Assembly (NCBI GenBank): GCA_033763355.1
Contig: JANRKT010000070.1
Span: 16,881-80,880 of the forward strand
From: JANRKT01 sp033763355
Lineage (GTDB): Bacteria; Bacteroidota; Bacteroidia; Chitinophagales; Chitinophagaceae
Reading direction: 5' to 3'
DNA length: 64,000 nt
Position 1 is the first letter of the stretch. Each line of letters starts with the position of its first letter. Under the pieces are notes generated by a model that had not been told where the DNA came from, ran no database searches, and worked only from the letters and a program-made list of their open reading frames with translations. Below, one piece after another: positions 8,999 through 18,482 of the stretch. The position numbers and the translations under genes were made by a program.

Positions 8999-9847
8999 AT
9001 GTCAACAACAACTATAACAGCGGGTGATATAAATAAACTCCGCCAGATGACTGGAGCCGGTATGATGGACTGCAGGAAGGCATTGCAGGAGGCAGACGGG
9101 GATTTTGAAAAGGCTATTGATTACCTCAGGAAAAAAGGCCAGAAAATAGCTGCCCTCAGGAGCGACCGTGAAGCAAAGGAAGGAGTAATCATTGCAAAAA
9201 CAAATAAGGAAAATAAAAGGGGTATTATTATATGCCTTGCCTGCGAAACAGATTTTGTTGCCAAGAATGAAGATTTTGTAAAATTCTCTCAGGCGATAGC
9301 AGACCTTGCTTTAACCAGTAAAGCAAATACGCTTGAAGAATTAAAGGCGCTCCAGATGGACGGGGTTACTCTTGCTGATAAGGTAAGCGACCAGGTAGCC
9401 AGGATCGGGGAGAAAATTGAGCTCAGCAAGTTTGAAGTAATTGAAGCCGAAGGAGTGGCATCTTATATTCATGGCAATTATCGCATGGGCGTTCTGGTTG
9501 GGTTGAATCAAAACAATGCTGCAGCCCTTGACGCCGGCAAAGATGTGGCCATGCAGATTGCTGCCATGAAGCCTGTTGCTGTAGATGCTCAGTCTGTTCC
9601 GGCAGATGTTGTGGCAAGGGAAAAAGATATTGTAATGGAACAAATCAAGAACGATCCCAAAATGGCCGGAAAACCTCTTGAAATGCTTGAAAAAGTTGGT
9701 ATGGGTAAACTGAATGCTTTCTTTAAAGAGAGCACCCTGATGGGACAGGCATTTGTGAAAGACAATTCCAAAACAGTTTCCGATTACCTGGGTAGTGTAG
9801 ATAAAGGCCTCAAGGTTGTTTCGTTCAAAAGAATTCAATTAGGCTGA
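8999..9847 (+). CDS. tsf: Translation elongation factor Ts
   Basis: The 282-residue protein is EF-Ts, the nucleotide exchange factor for EF-Tu. The N-terminal UBA-like domain carries INKLRQMTGAGMMDCRKAL and the core has the CETDFVAKNEDF motif that contacts EF-Tu. I place the start at the ATG at 8999; a longer frame from a TTG at 8948 would add 17 unconserved residues. It is the last gene of the ribosomal operon and is followed by a strong terminator. Confidence 0.96.
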   Translation: MSTTTITAGDINKLRQMTGAGMMDCRKALQEADGDFEKAIDYLRKKGQKIAALRSDREAKEGVIIAKTNKENKRGIIICLACETDFVAKNEDFVKFSQAIADLALTSKANTLEELKALQMDGVTLADKVSDQVARIGEKIELSKFEVIEAEGVASYIHGNYRMGVLVGLNQNNAAALDAGKDVAMQIAAMKPVAVDAQSVPADVVAREKDIVMEQIKNDPKMAGKPLEMLEKVGMGKLNAFFKESTLMGQAFVKDNSKTVSDYLGSVDKGLKVVSFKRIQLG

Positions 9848-9866
9848 TTAACTGTATAATGCTTTT

Positions 9867-9910
9867 AACCCCCCGTTTCGCCTCAGGCAAAACGGGGGGT
9901 TGTTTTTATT
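9867..9910 (+). terminator. Rho-independent terminator of the rplM-tsf operon
   Basis: AACCCCCCGTTT (9867-9878) pairs perfectly over 12 bp with AAACGGGGGGTT (9890-9901) around an 11-nt loop that can itself form a GCC/GGC mini-stem. A T-rich tract follows at once. Confidence 0.93.
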
Positions 9911-10054
9911 TTGATTAAGCAACGGCGCTTAATATCCCTGTATCAATGCTATAAATGTAATCTCAAATTAACTTATACCTCTCCGTGAAGGTAAAAAGGG
10001 GAAAAAAATAATTGGCATTTCATATTCTTGGTAAACTTATTTTTATAAATTGCG

Positions 10055-10084
10055 TTGACCTATTTTGATATCCTTGTATCTTTT
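10055..10084 (+). promoter_or_regulatory. Predicted promoter of the glycine-rich T9SS cargo gene
   Basis: TTG at 10055-10057 is separated by 19 bp from TATCTTTT at 10077-10084, a near match to the Bacteroidota TAnnTTTG box. The start codon is at 10138, so a leader of roughly 50 nt is expected. The preceding terminator makes a separate promoter necessary. Confidence 0.5.
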
Positions 10085-10137
10085 GAATAACAATACTGAA
10101 AAATCCGGCCTTTTTACAATCAAAAATTAAATCTGCC

Positions 10138-12297
10138 ATGAAGAGAACATTACACCGCTTGTACGGCTGCATACTAACAGCCACCCTGATCTTAGTTTTC
10201 CAGAATCAATTATTGTCTCAATGTGTTCCTAACGCTCCTGCTGGTGGCACAACTACCATTGGCACACCGGTAAATACATACTTTGGGGGTATTGCCGGAA
10301 CATATGGGGCAGGTACAGGTTCGCCCAACCAGGTTTTAATCAGTTGCGCAAATGTTGTGGGAGGAGGAACACTTGTAGTTGGCGACCTGGTTATTGTAAT
10401 GCAGGTACAAGGTGCAGAATTTGATGCAGACAATGATGATACTTACGGAGACGGTGTATCCGGCGGCGGCAACGGTTATCTTAATAATGCAAATTTGCTG
10501 GCAGGGCGCTATGAATATGCTGTTGTTACAACAATAACAGGAACTTGCCCGGGAGTGAGCCGTACCTTAACACTTACAGGGGGCGGAGCCGGTGGAAACC
10601 TCTTATATACTTATTCATACTCTAATTTTACCCAGGTACCCGCTGTGCTGCACAACCGTTACCAGGTAATACTGGTACCGCGTTACACAAACGCAACCAT
10701 TAATGTTGGTACAACTATCGATGTAGCTGACTGGAACGGAGAAGTTGGCGGTGTGTTTGCTATTGATGTTACAGGAACATTTACATTAAATGGTACCATT
10801 GATGCCAACGGTGCTGGTTTCAGGGGCGGAGGCTTTCAAACTTTAACAGGTGCAGTAGGTCCCGTTAATACAGATTACCGCACATCCCAGGGCACTTTTT
10901 TGGGAGCACAAAATTGTAATGGTGCAAAAGGCGAAGGGATATCCGGTACACCACGCTGGACTTATGATGGTGCAGCAGTTAACGATAATAATGCAGTTTC
11001 TGATGAGGGTTATCTTAATGGAAGTATGGGTCGCGGAGCTCCCGGTAATGCCGGCGGTGGCGCAACAGACGGCAACCCTGCTTTAAACGATGAAAATGCC
11101 GGCGGCGGCGGCGGCGGTAACGGCGGCACCGGAGGTTTAGGCGGAAGATCATTCAATTCAAATCTTGCCAGTACCCAGGGTATTGGCGGGGCTTCATTTA
11201 CACAAGCAGCAACAAACAGGGTTGTATTTGGTGGTGGCGGCGGAGCCGGTTCAGGTGATGACGCACCAACCGGCCACGGTGGAAGCGGCGGTGGTATAGT
11301 AATAATCACAGCAGCAACGCTTGTATCTGCAACAGGAATTATACAGGCAGATGGTACAGATGGTACCAGCGCAACAACAGGACCGGCTGATGGAGCAGGA
11401 AGCAATGGTGGTGGCGGTGGCGGAGCCGGTGGCTCAATCGTATTTTTTATCAGGACTGCATGTTCAGGTGTTACTGCAACATTATCTGCCAATGGCGGTA
11501 ATGGCGGCGATGCACACGGTACAGTTTCCTTTCATGGCCCCGGTGGTGGTGGCGGCGGCGGTTTAATTTACACTACCTGTGCCCTCACAACATCGGTTAC
11601 TGGCGGAGAAAGAGGTTATACAGGTGATTTAACTGCCAGTGAAACCAACGCTTATGGTGCAACCAATGGCAGTGCCGGTGCAAATGCAAATTCATATACT
11701 GCTTTCCAGAGTATTTTCCAGGCGCCTTCATCATGCCTTACGCTGCCTGTTAAAATCAGCGATTTCAGTCTGGTATATGCCGATAGCAGGACCCGCCTTT
11801 CATGGGCAGGCTTAAATGAACGTAATTTAAGAGCGTATGTAATTGAACGTAGCGTTGATGGCAATACGTTCGTAGCAATAGGAACAGTAAGTGCGAAAAA
11901 CACAAGCCGTGCTGATTACAGTTATGTTGATCCCCTTGTTGGCGTAACCAGTACATCTGTTTACTACAGGCTTAAAGCCGTTGACATAGATGGTCAGTTT
12001 GGTTACAGTTCAGTTCTCTCAGCAAGGCTTGGCAAACTATCAAAGCGCTTCATGATATATCCTAACCCTGTTAATTCAAGGGCACAGGTACTCATAAGCC
12101 TTGATAAAGAAGAAAGGATAAACCTGCAGCTGATCAGCGCCAGCGGTCAGTTATTGAACAGCAAAGTGGTTTTGGGCAGCAGGGGAACCAATGTAATAAG
12201 TATGGATGAAACACAAAAGCTGGCAGAAGGTGTTTACATCATGAAAGTGATCATCAGTAAAGATGTATTTACAGAAAGGCTTGTAATCAAGAGATAA
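10138..12297 (+). CDS. Secreted glycine-rich protein with T9SS type A sorting domain
   Basis: The 719-residue product begins with a signal peptide (about residues 1-28). The central part, about residues 300-480, is very rich in Gly (runs such as GGGGGGNGGTGG), with Asn, Ala and Thr. A fibronectin-like segment (residues about 548-630, RTRLSWAGLNERN, VYYRLKAVD) precedes the C-terminal sorting domain (638-719), recognised by MIYPNPV, LISASGQLL and LAEGVYIMKV. The last domain directs export and surface attachment through type IX secretion. The repetitive middle suggests a structural or adhesive surface layer component. It has its own promoter and terminator and sits between tsf and pyrH, which are usually adjacent; this looks like an insertion into a conserved block. 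Confidence 0.85.
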   Translation: MKRTLHRLYGCILTATLILVFQNQLLSQCVPNAPAGGTTTIGTPVNTYFGGIAGTYGAGTGSPNQVLISCANVVGGGTLVVGDLVIVMQVQGAEFDADNDDTYGDGVSGGGNGYLNNANLLAGRYEYAVVTTITGTCPGVSRTLTLTGGGAGGNLLYTYSYSNFTQVPAVLHNRYQVILVPRYTNATINVGTTIDVADWNGEVGGVFAIDVTGTFTLNGTIDANGAGFRGGGFQTLTGAVGPVNTDYRTSQGTFLGAQNCNGAKGEGISGTPRWTYDGAAVNDNNAVSDEGYLNGSMGRGAPGNAGGGATDGNPALNDENAGGGGGGNGGTGGLGGRSFNSNLASTQGIGGASFTQAATNRVVFGGGGGAGSGDDAPTGHGGSGGGIVIITAATLVSATGIIQADGTDGTSATTGPADGAGSNGGGGGGAGGSIVFFIRTACSGVTATLSANGGNGGDAHGTVSFHGPGGGGGGGLIYTTCALTTSVTGGERGYTGDLTASETNAYGATNGSAGANANSYTAFQSIFQAPSSCLTLPVKISDFSLVYADSRTRLSWAGLNERNLRAYVIERSVDGNTFVAIGTVSAKNTSRADYSYVDPLVGVTSTSVYYRLKAVDIDGQFGYSSVLSARLGKLSKRFMIYPNPVNSRAQVLISLDKEERINLQLISASGQLLNSKVVLGSRGTNVISMDETQKLAEGVYIMKVIISKDVFTERLVIKR

Positions 12298-12326
12298 ATT
12301 ATTGGGTTGATAATTGAACTTCCCTT

Positions 12327-12362
12327 ATTCCCCGCAGAAAAATAAACTGCGGGGAATTTTAT
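12327..12362 (+). terminator. Rho-independent terminator after the T9SS cargo gene
   Basis: ATTCCCCGCAG (12327-12337) pairs perfectly with CTGCGGGGAAT (12347-12357) around a 9-nt A-rich loop and is followed by TTTATTT. Confidence 0.92.
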
Positions 12363-12402
12363 TTGGGCATTATCCACGATTAGGTTATGAAACAGAGAAT
12401 AT

Positions 12403-12410
12403 TATCTTTG
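12403..12410 (+). promoter_or_regulatory. pyrH -7 promoter box, 4 nt from the start codon
   Basis: A perfect TAnnTTTG match (TATCTTTG) ends at 12410 and the pyrH ATG is at 12415. With the usual distance from this box to the transcription start, the mRNA would begin at or next to the ATG, so it is likely leaderless. No good TTG is visible at the ideal -33 distance. Confidence 0.55.
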
Positions 12411-12414
12411 CGCC

Positions 12415-13125
12415 ATGCAACCTGTATATAAGCGTATTCTGCTTAAACTTTCCGGCGAATCTTTAATGGGTGATAAAAGTTTTGGTCTTGATCCGGCCAT
12501 TATCAGCCGTTATGCAGAGGAAATTAAAACCATTGTTGACCTTGGTGTTGAAGTGGCGGTAGTAATTGGCGGAGGTAATATTTACCGCGGGATGAATGAA
12601 TCAGAAACAGGGATAGAAAGGGCACATGGTGATTATATGGGGATGCTTGCAACAGTAATTAATGGAATGGCCATGCAGGCCATGCTTGAAAAATTAGGTG
12701 TTTATACAAGGCTGCAAAGCGCCATTAAGATGGAGCAGATTGCAGAGCCCTATATACGACGAAGGGCCATCAGGCATCTTGAAAAAAGAAGGGTGGTGAT
12801 CTTCGGGGCAGGAACAGGCAACCCGTATTTTACTACCGATACCGCAGGTTCGTTAAGGGCTATTGAAATTAATGCCAGTGTAATTTTAAAAGGCACCAGG
12901 GTTAATGGTATTTATACTGCCGACCCGGAAAAAGATCCTTCGGCAACAAAATTTGATACCATTTCATTTAAGGAATGTCTTGAAAAAAACCTGCGTGTGA
13001 TGGATATGACGGCATTTACACTTTGTATGGAAAACAACCTGCCGATTATTGTATTTGACATGAACCAGCCCGGTAACCTGCTAAAGATTGTAAAGGGCGA
13101 ACATGTCGGCACACTTGTTAAGTAA
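12415..13125 (+). CDS. pyrH: UMP kinase
   Basis: This 236-residue amino-acid-kinase-fold enzyme phosphorylates UMP to UDP in pyrimidine nucleotide synthesis and is cytoplasmic and hexameric. Diagnostic parts are [13 protein letters not shown] at the N-terminus, [26 protein letters not shown] and [13 protein letters not shown]. Length and start agree with the family. In many bacteria pyrH follows tsf and precedes frr; here tsf is separated by the T9SS cargo gene, and pdxH follows 51 bp downstream in place of frr. The -7 box just upstream points to a leaderless transcript. Confidence 0.97.
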   Translation: MQPVYKRILLKLSGESLMGDKSFGLDPAIISRYAEEIKTIVDLGVEVAVVIGGGNIYRGMNESETGIERAHGDYMGMLATVINGMAMQAMLEKLGVYTRLQSAIKMEQIAEPYIRRRAIRHLEKRRVVIFGAGTGNPYFTTDTAGSLRAIEINASVILKGTRVNGIYTADPEKDPSATKFDTISFKECLEKNLRVMDMTAFTLCMENNLPIIVFDMNQPGNLLKIVKGEHVGTLVK

Positions 13126-13176
13126 GGGCCTTTAAGCCGGCGCCATAAATGAAACCTGTATTATTTAGTCCGGAAC

Positions 13177-13821
13177 ATGCTTTCTTCTATCGCAGATATC
13201 AGAAAAGAGTATAAACTTCACTCACTCTCCGAAAATGATGTGGACAAGGATCCCATCCTGCAATTTACCAGGTGGTGGCAGGAGACCATTGCATCCGAAA
13301 TTGATGAAGCTAACGCAATGACGCTTTCTACTGCTTCAGCACAGGGCAAACCTTTTGCAAGAATTGTTTTGCTTAAAGGATATGACAACAACGGGTTTGT
13401 TTTCTTTACCAATTACGAAAGCAAAAAAGGAAAAGAAATAGGAGAGAACCCCCGGGCAACATTGCTTTTTTTCTGGAAAGAACTGGAAAGACAGGTGCGC
13501 ATTGAAGGCAGAGTTGAAAAACTAAGCGAAAAAGACAGCGATGCTTACTTTTCTTCCCGTCCGCTGGAAAGCCGCATTGGAGCATGGGCCTCTCCGCAAA
13601 GCAGCATAATTGAAAGCAGGGAAACACTGGAAGCCAGTGTTCAAAAAACAAAACAGCGATTTCCGGGAGAAAATATTCCAAGGCCGCCACACTGGGGTGG
13701 TTATATTGTTATTCCGGAAGCAATAGAATTCTGGCAGGGCAGGGCAAACCGCCTTCACGACAGGATATTATATACCTTTATCGCTATAGACAACTGGAAT
13801 ATTCAGCGCCTTGCTCCCTGA
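13177..13821 (+). CDS. pdxH: Pyridoxamine 5'-phosphate oxidase
   Basis: The 214-residue FMN enzyme oxidises pyridoxamine or pyridoxine 5'-phosphate to the cofactor pyridoxal 5'-phosphate. Characteristic segments are NAMTLSTASAQGKPFARIVLLKG (FMN and substrate binding), FFTNYESKKGKEI, SRIGAWASPQSS, and the C-terminal signature RPPHWGGY...IEFWQGRANRLHDR. Length is standard. It may be cotranscribed with pyrH (51-bp gap) and converges with the bTHX gene. Confidence 0.96.
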   Translation: MLSSIADIRKEYKLHSLSENDVDKDPILQFTRWWQETIASEIDEANAMTLSTASAQGKPFARIVLLKGYDNNGFVFFTNYESKKGKEIGENPRATLLFFWKELERQVRIEGRVEKLSEKDSDAYFSSRPLESRIGAWASPQSSIIESRETLEASVQKTKQRFPGENIPRPPHWGGYIVIPEAIEFWQGRANRLHDRILYTFIAIDNWNIQRLAP

Positions 13822-13831
13822 TATGTTATTA

Positions 13832-13936
13832 TCAGGGTTTCTTTTTTGCAGCCTTAGTTGTTTTCGCAGGCCTTGATTTGCCGAAAGAGCCTTTAAAAAT
13901 TTTCCCTTTTTTGGTTTTCTTATCACCTTTTCCCAT
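13832..13936 (-). CDS. Small ribosomal protein bTHX
   Basis: A 34-codon gene reads MGKGDKKTKKGKIFKGSFG, continues with SRPAKTTKAAKKKP, and ends in TGA at 13832. The MGKGDKKTxxGKIxxGxxGxxRP pattern is the signature of the bTHX (Thx) family, a tiny very basic 30S protein that sits at the top of the small-subunit head. It is too short for routine gene callers. It lies downstream of the HU gene on the same strand, beyond a terminator, so it probably has its own promoter. It ends 11 bp from the end of convergent pdxH. Confidence 0.85.
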   Translation of the reverse strand: MGKGDKKTKKGKIFKGSFGKSRPAKTTKAAKKKP

Positions 13937-13969
13937 AAAAAATATTTTAAGTATTCAGTAAGTGCAAGA

Positions 13970-14003
13970 TAAAAATAAAAAAGCCCTGAACATCCAGGGC
14001 TTC
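13970..14003 (-). terminator. Rho-independent terminator of the HU gene
   Basis: Read on the minus strand, AAGCCCTG (complement of 13995-14002) pairs with CAGGGCTT (complement of 13981-13988) around a 6-nt loop, followed by a T-rich tract. It separates the HU gene from bTHX. Confidence 0.88.
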
Positions 14004-14022
14004 AAATGCGTTAATGATGCCA

Positions 14023-14292
14023 TTATAATTTAGCAGTTAATTCTTTACCTGCTTTAAACTTTGCCACTTTCTTGGCTTTTATTTTTATTACTTCGCCGGT
14101 TTGAGGGTTACGGCCGTTGCGTGCAGCCCTTTTTGAAACTGAGAAAGTACCAAAGCCAACAAGGGTAACTTTTCCGCCGCCTTTTAATGATTTGGTAACT
14201 GCTTCAACAAAAGAATCAAGTGCGCTGTTTGCCTGGGTTTTTGTAATGCCGGCATCATCGGCAATTTTGGAGATTAATTCAGCTTTGTTCAT
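14023..14292 (-). CDS. HU family DNA-binding protein
   Basis: The 89-residue protein is a standard-length HU: it begins [18 protein letters not shown], contains the dimer core, [24 protein letters not shown] (the DNA-binding arm, including the RNPxTG motif) and ends in [17 protein letters not shown] bends and compacts DNA in the nucleoid. I chose the ATG at 14292 over an in-frame extension of 11 residues because MNKAELI is the conserved family start. It has its own promoter and terminator. Confidence 0.96.
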   Translation of the reverse strand: MNKAELISKIADDAGITKTQANSALDSFVEAVTKSLKGGGKVTLVGFGTFSVSKRAARNGRNPQTGEVIKIKAKKVAKFKAGKELTAKL

Positions 14293-14322
14293 AGTAGAAT
14301 TTTTAAGTTTTTTAAACTGCGA

Positions 14323-14351
14323 CAAATTTAGATGCTTTTTGTTTCCGGCAA
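14323..14351 (-). promoter_or_regulatory. Predicted promoter of the HU gene
   Basis: On the minus strand, TTG (14351-14349) is followed after 18 bp by TAAATTTG (14330-14323), a perfect TAnnTTTG box. The start codon is about 30 nt downstream. Confidence 0.65.
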
Positions 14352-14537
14352 AATTTTTTTTATGTACCCAATCCGCTGTAATGCAGGCCTGACGCGGCTT
14401 GCAACAGATTGCTATAAACCGTTAATGTTTAAGTAACTTTTGCAACCTGCTGAAACCCAGCAATGGCGGGCATTTTGAAAGATGCGCCCTGAAAGCTGCA
14501 CGGGGCAAGGGTTTCAGGGAATATACAATTTTATATT

Positions 14538-14876
14538 TTACCCCAATGTGAAGAAAAATATTATCCACAGGCAATGCACAACTTCCATTACAGTACGGAA
14601 TGCAGTAAGCTTCTCCCCCCACATATCAGTTACTTTCTGCCGCAGCAGCTGTGAAAAGTTTTTTATGTATTGATTATAATCAGCAAGATTGGCTGCATGA
14701 TATTGCACTGCATAAGTTGGCCCGGTGGTTTCATCCGCCTCAAGAAGCTTTACAATCAGGTAATCAGTAAACAAACCGGTTTCCATTACTTCAGGTATAT
14801 GTTGTTCCTTCATCCATTTTAACCAGTTGTCATGTATGGGCCAGCTCACTTGTATGGTAACATTATAAATGATCAC
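14538..14876 (-). CDS. DUF4286 family protein
   Basis: A 112-residue protein beginning MIIYNVTIQVSWPIHDNWLKWM, with HIPEVMETGLFTDYLIVKLL and TYAVQYHA, which is the pattern of DUF4286, a small ferredoxin-like alpha/beta family common in Bacteroidota. No function is established. The last dozen residues (CLWIIFFFTLG) are hydrophobic and look like a non-conserved tail. It follows the exonuclease III gene by 20 bp on the same strand, so the two likely form an operon. Confidence 0.75.
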   Translation of the reverse strand: MIIYNVTIQVSWPIHDNWLKWMKEQHIPEVMETGLFTDYLIVKLLEADETTGPTYAVQYHAANLADYNQYIKNFSQLLRQKVTDMWGEKLTAFRTVMEVVHCLWIIFFFTLG

Positions 14877-14896
14877 AAAGGAAATGGTTTTTTGAA

Positions 14897-15664
14897 TTAA
14901 ACTTTTATTTCAAGATAAACAGGGCAATGGTCACTATGTTTTACATCCGGAAATATCTCGGCGTCTTTCAGTTCCGGCTTCATTTCTTCTGTTACATTGA
15001 TATAGTCAATTCTCCATCCTTTGTTTTGCGCCCTTACAGAGGGGAAACGCTGGCTCCACCAGCTGTAGCGGTGTGGCCCGGGGTGAAAAACCCTGAATGT
15101 ATCTATCCACCCATTCTCAAAAAACTTATCCATCCAACGCCTTTCTTCAGGTAAAAAGCCGGATGAATTTTTATTGCTTTTTGGATCATGAATGTCAATT
15201 TCTTTGTGCGCTATGTTATAATCACCGCATAATATGATACGGGGATGTTTCTTTTTTAATTTATTGAGGTATTTCATGAATTCTTCCAGCCATTTGTATT
15301 TAAAGGCCTGCCTCTCCTCTCCGCTTGTTCCTGAAGGAAAGTAAGCGTTAATTAACCTGGTGTTTCCAAAATCAAGCTGGATAACCCTTCCTTCATCATC
15401 GCTTGTGCTATGTCCGTTACCATACTCTACATGGTCTGGTTTAATCCTGGTAAAAACTGCCACACCACTGTATCCCTTTTTTTGTGCACTGAACCAATAG
15501 TCATGATAGCCAAGGTCATTAAACAATTTGTGATCTACATTTTCTTTTTGCGCTTTTGTTTCCTGCACACATATTACATCGGCAGGATTTGTTTTTAACC
15601 AGTTAATAAAACCTTTGCTGATAGCAGCACGTATTCCGTTGAGGTTATAGGAAATAATCCGCAT
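14897..15664 (-). CDS. xth: Exodeoxyribonuclease III (AP endonuclease family)
   Basis: The 255-residue enzyme belongs to the EEP nuclease superfamily and acts on abasic sites and 3' ends in base excision repair. Catalytic landmarks are MRIISYNLNGIRAA (Asn), CVQETKAQ (Glu), GYSGVAVFTR, GDYNIAHKEIDIHDP (Asp/Asn) and the terminal HSDHCPVYLEI (Asp-His). The start at 15664 is the conserved MRIISYN; a longer frame would add 13 hydrophobic residues. Downstream DUF4286 is probably cotranscribed. Confidence 0.95.
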   Translation of the reverse strand: MRIISYNLNGIRAAISKGFINWLKTNPADVICVQETKAQKENVDHKLFNDLGYHDYWFSAQKKGYSGVAVFTRIKPDHVEYGNGHSTSDDEGRVIQLDFGNTRLINAYFPSGTSGEERQAFKYKWLEEFMKYLNKLKKKHPRIILCGDYNIAHKEIDIHDPKSNKNSSGFLPEERRWMDKFFENGWIDTFRVFHPGPHRYSWWSQRFPSVRAQNKGWRIDYINVTEEMKPELKDAEIFPDVKHSDHCPVYLEIKV

Positions 15665-15724
15665 AAAAAGAATTGAGAAAAATAAAGCTACAAAGTTTTG
15701 CAATTTGAGAAGGCATGCTGCAGG

Positions 15725-18436
15725 TTATTCAAGAATTGGCCTGAGCCATCTTGTTGCATCTTCAGCATTCATTCCTTTTCTTTTTGCATAATCAGTTAGC
15801 TGGTCCTGCTCTATTTTTCCCACGCCAAAGTATTTGGAATCAGGATGGCTGAAATACCAGCCGCATACAGAAGCGGCGGGATACATGGCAAGCGATTCAG
15901 TAAGCATGATGCCTGTAGCTTCTTCCCCGCCCAATAAATCAAACAGTTTGTACTTTTCAGTATGATCGGGACAGGCGGGATAACCCGGAGCAGGACGGAT
16001 GCCGGAATATTCTTCTTTTATCAGTTGTTCATTACTGAAGTTTTCGTTTTTGGCATAACCCCATAATTCTTTTCTCACTTTTTCGTGAAGCAGTTCTGCA
16101 AATGCCTCAGCAAGACGGTCAGCAAGCGCCTGCAGGATAATTTTATTGTAATCATCATGCGTAGCTTCTAACTTTTTTATATGTGGCTCTATACCTTTTA
16201 TAGTAACACTGAAACTTCCGATATAATCTTTTTTGTCCGGAGCAATAAAATCGGCAAGGCTTAAGTTAGGCTGACCGGCAGTCTTTTTTACCTGCTGGCG
16301 CAGGAACTCCAGTTTAATTACTGAGGACTTGTTATTTACTTCCACTGTATCTGCTGCAGTTGCTTTAGCTTCCCAAAATCCAACCACGCCTCTTGCAGTA
16401 AGCCATTTTTCAGTTACGATTTTATCCAGCAGGGCGTTGGCATCATTATAAAGCTTCACGGCTTCAGCGCCAATCTTTTCGTCTTTCAATATTTGCGGAA
16501 ACTTACCGTGCATTTCCCAGGCAATAAAAAAAGGCTCCCAGTCAATGTATTTTCTTATTTCAGCAAGGCTGTAATTTTCAAAAATTTTTGTGCCTGTAAA
16601 GGAAGGAACAGGAGGGGTATAATTGCTCCAGTTAATCTTTGTTTTATTTTGCTGTGCTTCAGTAAACGATAAATACTGTTTTGATGATTTCTTGTTTCCA
16701 AAATCTTCAGCAAGTTTTTTATACTCTGTTTCAATGCCTGCAAGAAAATTTATTTTTTGGTCTTTACTCAGTAAAGAACCGGCTACAGTCACACTGCGTG
16801 ATGCATCCAGCACATGCACTACCCCATTATCATATTGCGGTGCAATTTTTACTGCGGTATGCATACGGGATGTGGTGGCCCCGCCAATAAGTAATGGTTG
16901 TTTCATCCCACGGCGTTTCATTTCATGGGCTATATGCACCATTTCATCCAATGACGGGGTGATCAAACCGCTTAACCCGATGATATCAGCATTTTCTTTT
17001 GCAGCAGTTTCAAGAATTTTATCAGCAGGAACCATAACACCAAGGTCAATAATATCGTATCCGTTACAACCTAAAACAACGCCTACTATATTTTTGCCTA
17101 TATCATGTACATCCCCTTTTACAGTGGCCAATAAAATTTTTGCAGCGCCTGATGTTTCTTCGTTTACAGTACCGGCTGCAAGGTGCGCTTGTTTTCTTTG
17201 TTCTTTTTCAAGCTCAATGAAAGGGGTAAGAACAGCCACGGATTTTTTCATTACCCTGGCGCTTTTTACAACCTGGGGCAAAAACATTTTACCTGAACCA
17301 AAAAGATCGCCAACCACCTTCATGCCATCCATCAGCGGGCCTTCAATAACATCAAGCGGTTTGGGATACTTCTGCCTTGCTTCTTCGGTATCCTGTTCAA
17401 TATGATCTGTTATGCCATTAACCAGCGCATGTTTCAGTCTTTCTTCAACAGGCGCACTTCTCCAGACTTCATCTTTAATTTCAGTTTTTTCTTTTGCCTT
17501 TACAGTTTCGGCAAACAGGATGAGTTTTTCTGTTGCCTCATTATTGTCATTATTCCTGTTGAGGATCACCTCTTCGCACAGCTGCCTTAATTCAGGTTCA
17601 ATTTCATCATACACTACCAGTTGCCCTGCATTTACAATGCCCATGTCCATACCGGCTTTAATGGCATGATACAGGAATACGCTGTGCATGGCTTCCCTTA
17701 CATGATCATTTCCGCGAAAAGAAAAGGAGAGGTTACTTACGCCGCCGCTTACTTTGGTAAGGGGCATCAGCTTTTTTATTTCGCTTGTGGCTTCAATAAA
17801 ATCAACACCATAGTTATTGTGTTCTTCAAGCCCTGTTGCCACCGCAAATATGTTGGGGTCAAAAATAATATCCTGCGGATCGTATCCCACTTTTTCCGTG
17901 AGTATTTTATAAGCCCTGTGACAAATTTCTACTTTCCGGTCTTTGGTGTCGGCCTGCCCTTTTTCATCAAACGCCATTACAATAACAGCGGCGCCGAACA
18001 TCCTGCAGGTTTCAGCCTGCTGAATAAATTTTTCTACTCCCTCTTTCATGGAGATGGAGTTGACGATGCATTTTCCCTGCACGCATTTAAGTCCCGCTTC
18101 AATAATTTCAAATTTTGATGAATCAATCATGACGGGAATTTTCGCAATATCCGGTTCGCTTTGCAGCAGGTTAAGAAAAGTGGTCATGGCTTTTACCCCG
18201 TCCAGCAGGGCATCATCCATGTTTACATCAAGTACCTGTGCACCGTTTTCAACCTGTTGCCTGGCAACGCTTAAAGCCTCTTCGTATTTATTATCTTTTA
18301 TGAGCCTTGCAAATTTTTTTGAACCGGTAACATTGGTGCGTTCGCCCACGTTTACAAAATTGGTTTCTGGGCGGATGACAAGGGGTTCCAGGCCTGCTAA
18401 ACGGAGGAAAGGTTTTATATGTATCGTTTCATTCAT
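15725..18436 (-). CDS. metH: Methionine synthase, cobalamin-dependent, folate/B12/activation part
   Basis: This 903-residue protein is the C-terminal three quarters of MetH, which transfers the methyl group of 5-methyltetrahydrofolate to homocysteine through cobalamin. In order it has the pterin-binding domain ([14 protein letters not shown], then [11 protein letters not shown]), the B12 cap and B12-binding domain with DVHDIGKN (His ligand, near residue 442) and the AdoMet-dependent reactivation domain with [12 protein letters not shown] near residue 815. The homocysteine-binding domain is encoded by a separate gene 46 bp upstream. Such a split is common in Bacteroidota and is not a frameshift artefact, as both parts have proper starts and stops. 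Confidence 0.95.
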   Translation of the reverse strand: MNETIHIKPFLRLAGLEPLVIRPETNFVNVGERTNVTGSKKFARLIKDNKYEEALSVARQQVENGAQVLDVNMDDALLDGVKAMTTFLNLLQSEPDIAKIPVMIDSSKFEIIEAGLKCVQGKCIVNSISMKEGVEKFIQQAETCRMFGAAVIVMAFDEKGQADTKDRKVEICHRAYKILTEKVGYDPQDIIFDPNIFAVATGLEEHNNYGVDFIEATSEIKKLMPLTKVSGGVSNLSFSFRGNDHVREAMHSVFLYHAIKAGMDMGIVNAGQLVVYDEIEPELRQLCEEVILNRNNDNNEATEKLILFAETVKAKEKTEIKDEVWRSAPVEERLKHALVNGITDHIEQDTEEARQKYPKPLDVIEGPLMDGMKVVGDLFGSGKMFLPQVVKSARVMKKSVAVLTPFIELEKEQRKQAHLAAGTVNEETSGAAKILLATVKGDVHDIGKNIVGVVLGCNGYDIIDLGVMVPADKILETAAKENADIIGLSGLITPSLDEMVHIAHEMKRRGMKQPLLIGGATTSRMHTAVKIAPQYDNGVVHVLDASRSVTVAGSLLSKDQKINFLAGIETEYKKLAEDFGNKKSSKQYLSFTEAQQNKTKINWSNYTPPVPSFTGTKIFENYSLAEIRKYIDWEPFFIAWEMHGKFPQILKDEKIGAEAVKLYNDANALLDKIVTEKWLTARGVVGFWEAKATAADTVEVNNKSSVIKLEFLRQQVKKTAGQPNLSLADFIAPDKKDYIGSFSVTIKGIEPHIKKLEATHDDYNKIILQALADRLAEAFAELLHEKVRKELWGYAKNENFSNEQLIKEEYSGIRPAPGYPACPDHTEKYKLFDLLGGEEATGIMLTESLAMYPAASVCGWYFSHPDSKYFGVGKIEQDQLTDYAKRKGMNAEDATRWLRPILE

Positions 18437-18482
18437 AATTTCACCTTAATTAAAGGGAAGCGCTGAATTTTTTTTGAGGGAA

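Noticed and set aside
11010..11492. Minus-strand proline-rich ORF of 160 residues
   Set aside because: It is the reverse of the Gly/Ala-rich coding region; its composition mirrors GGC/GGT codons.
16623..17405. Plus-strand ORF of 260 residues within metH
   Set aside because: It is antisense to strongly conserved metH sequence and has no domain features.
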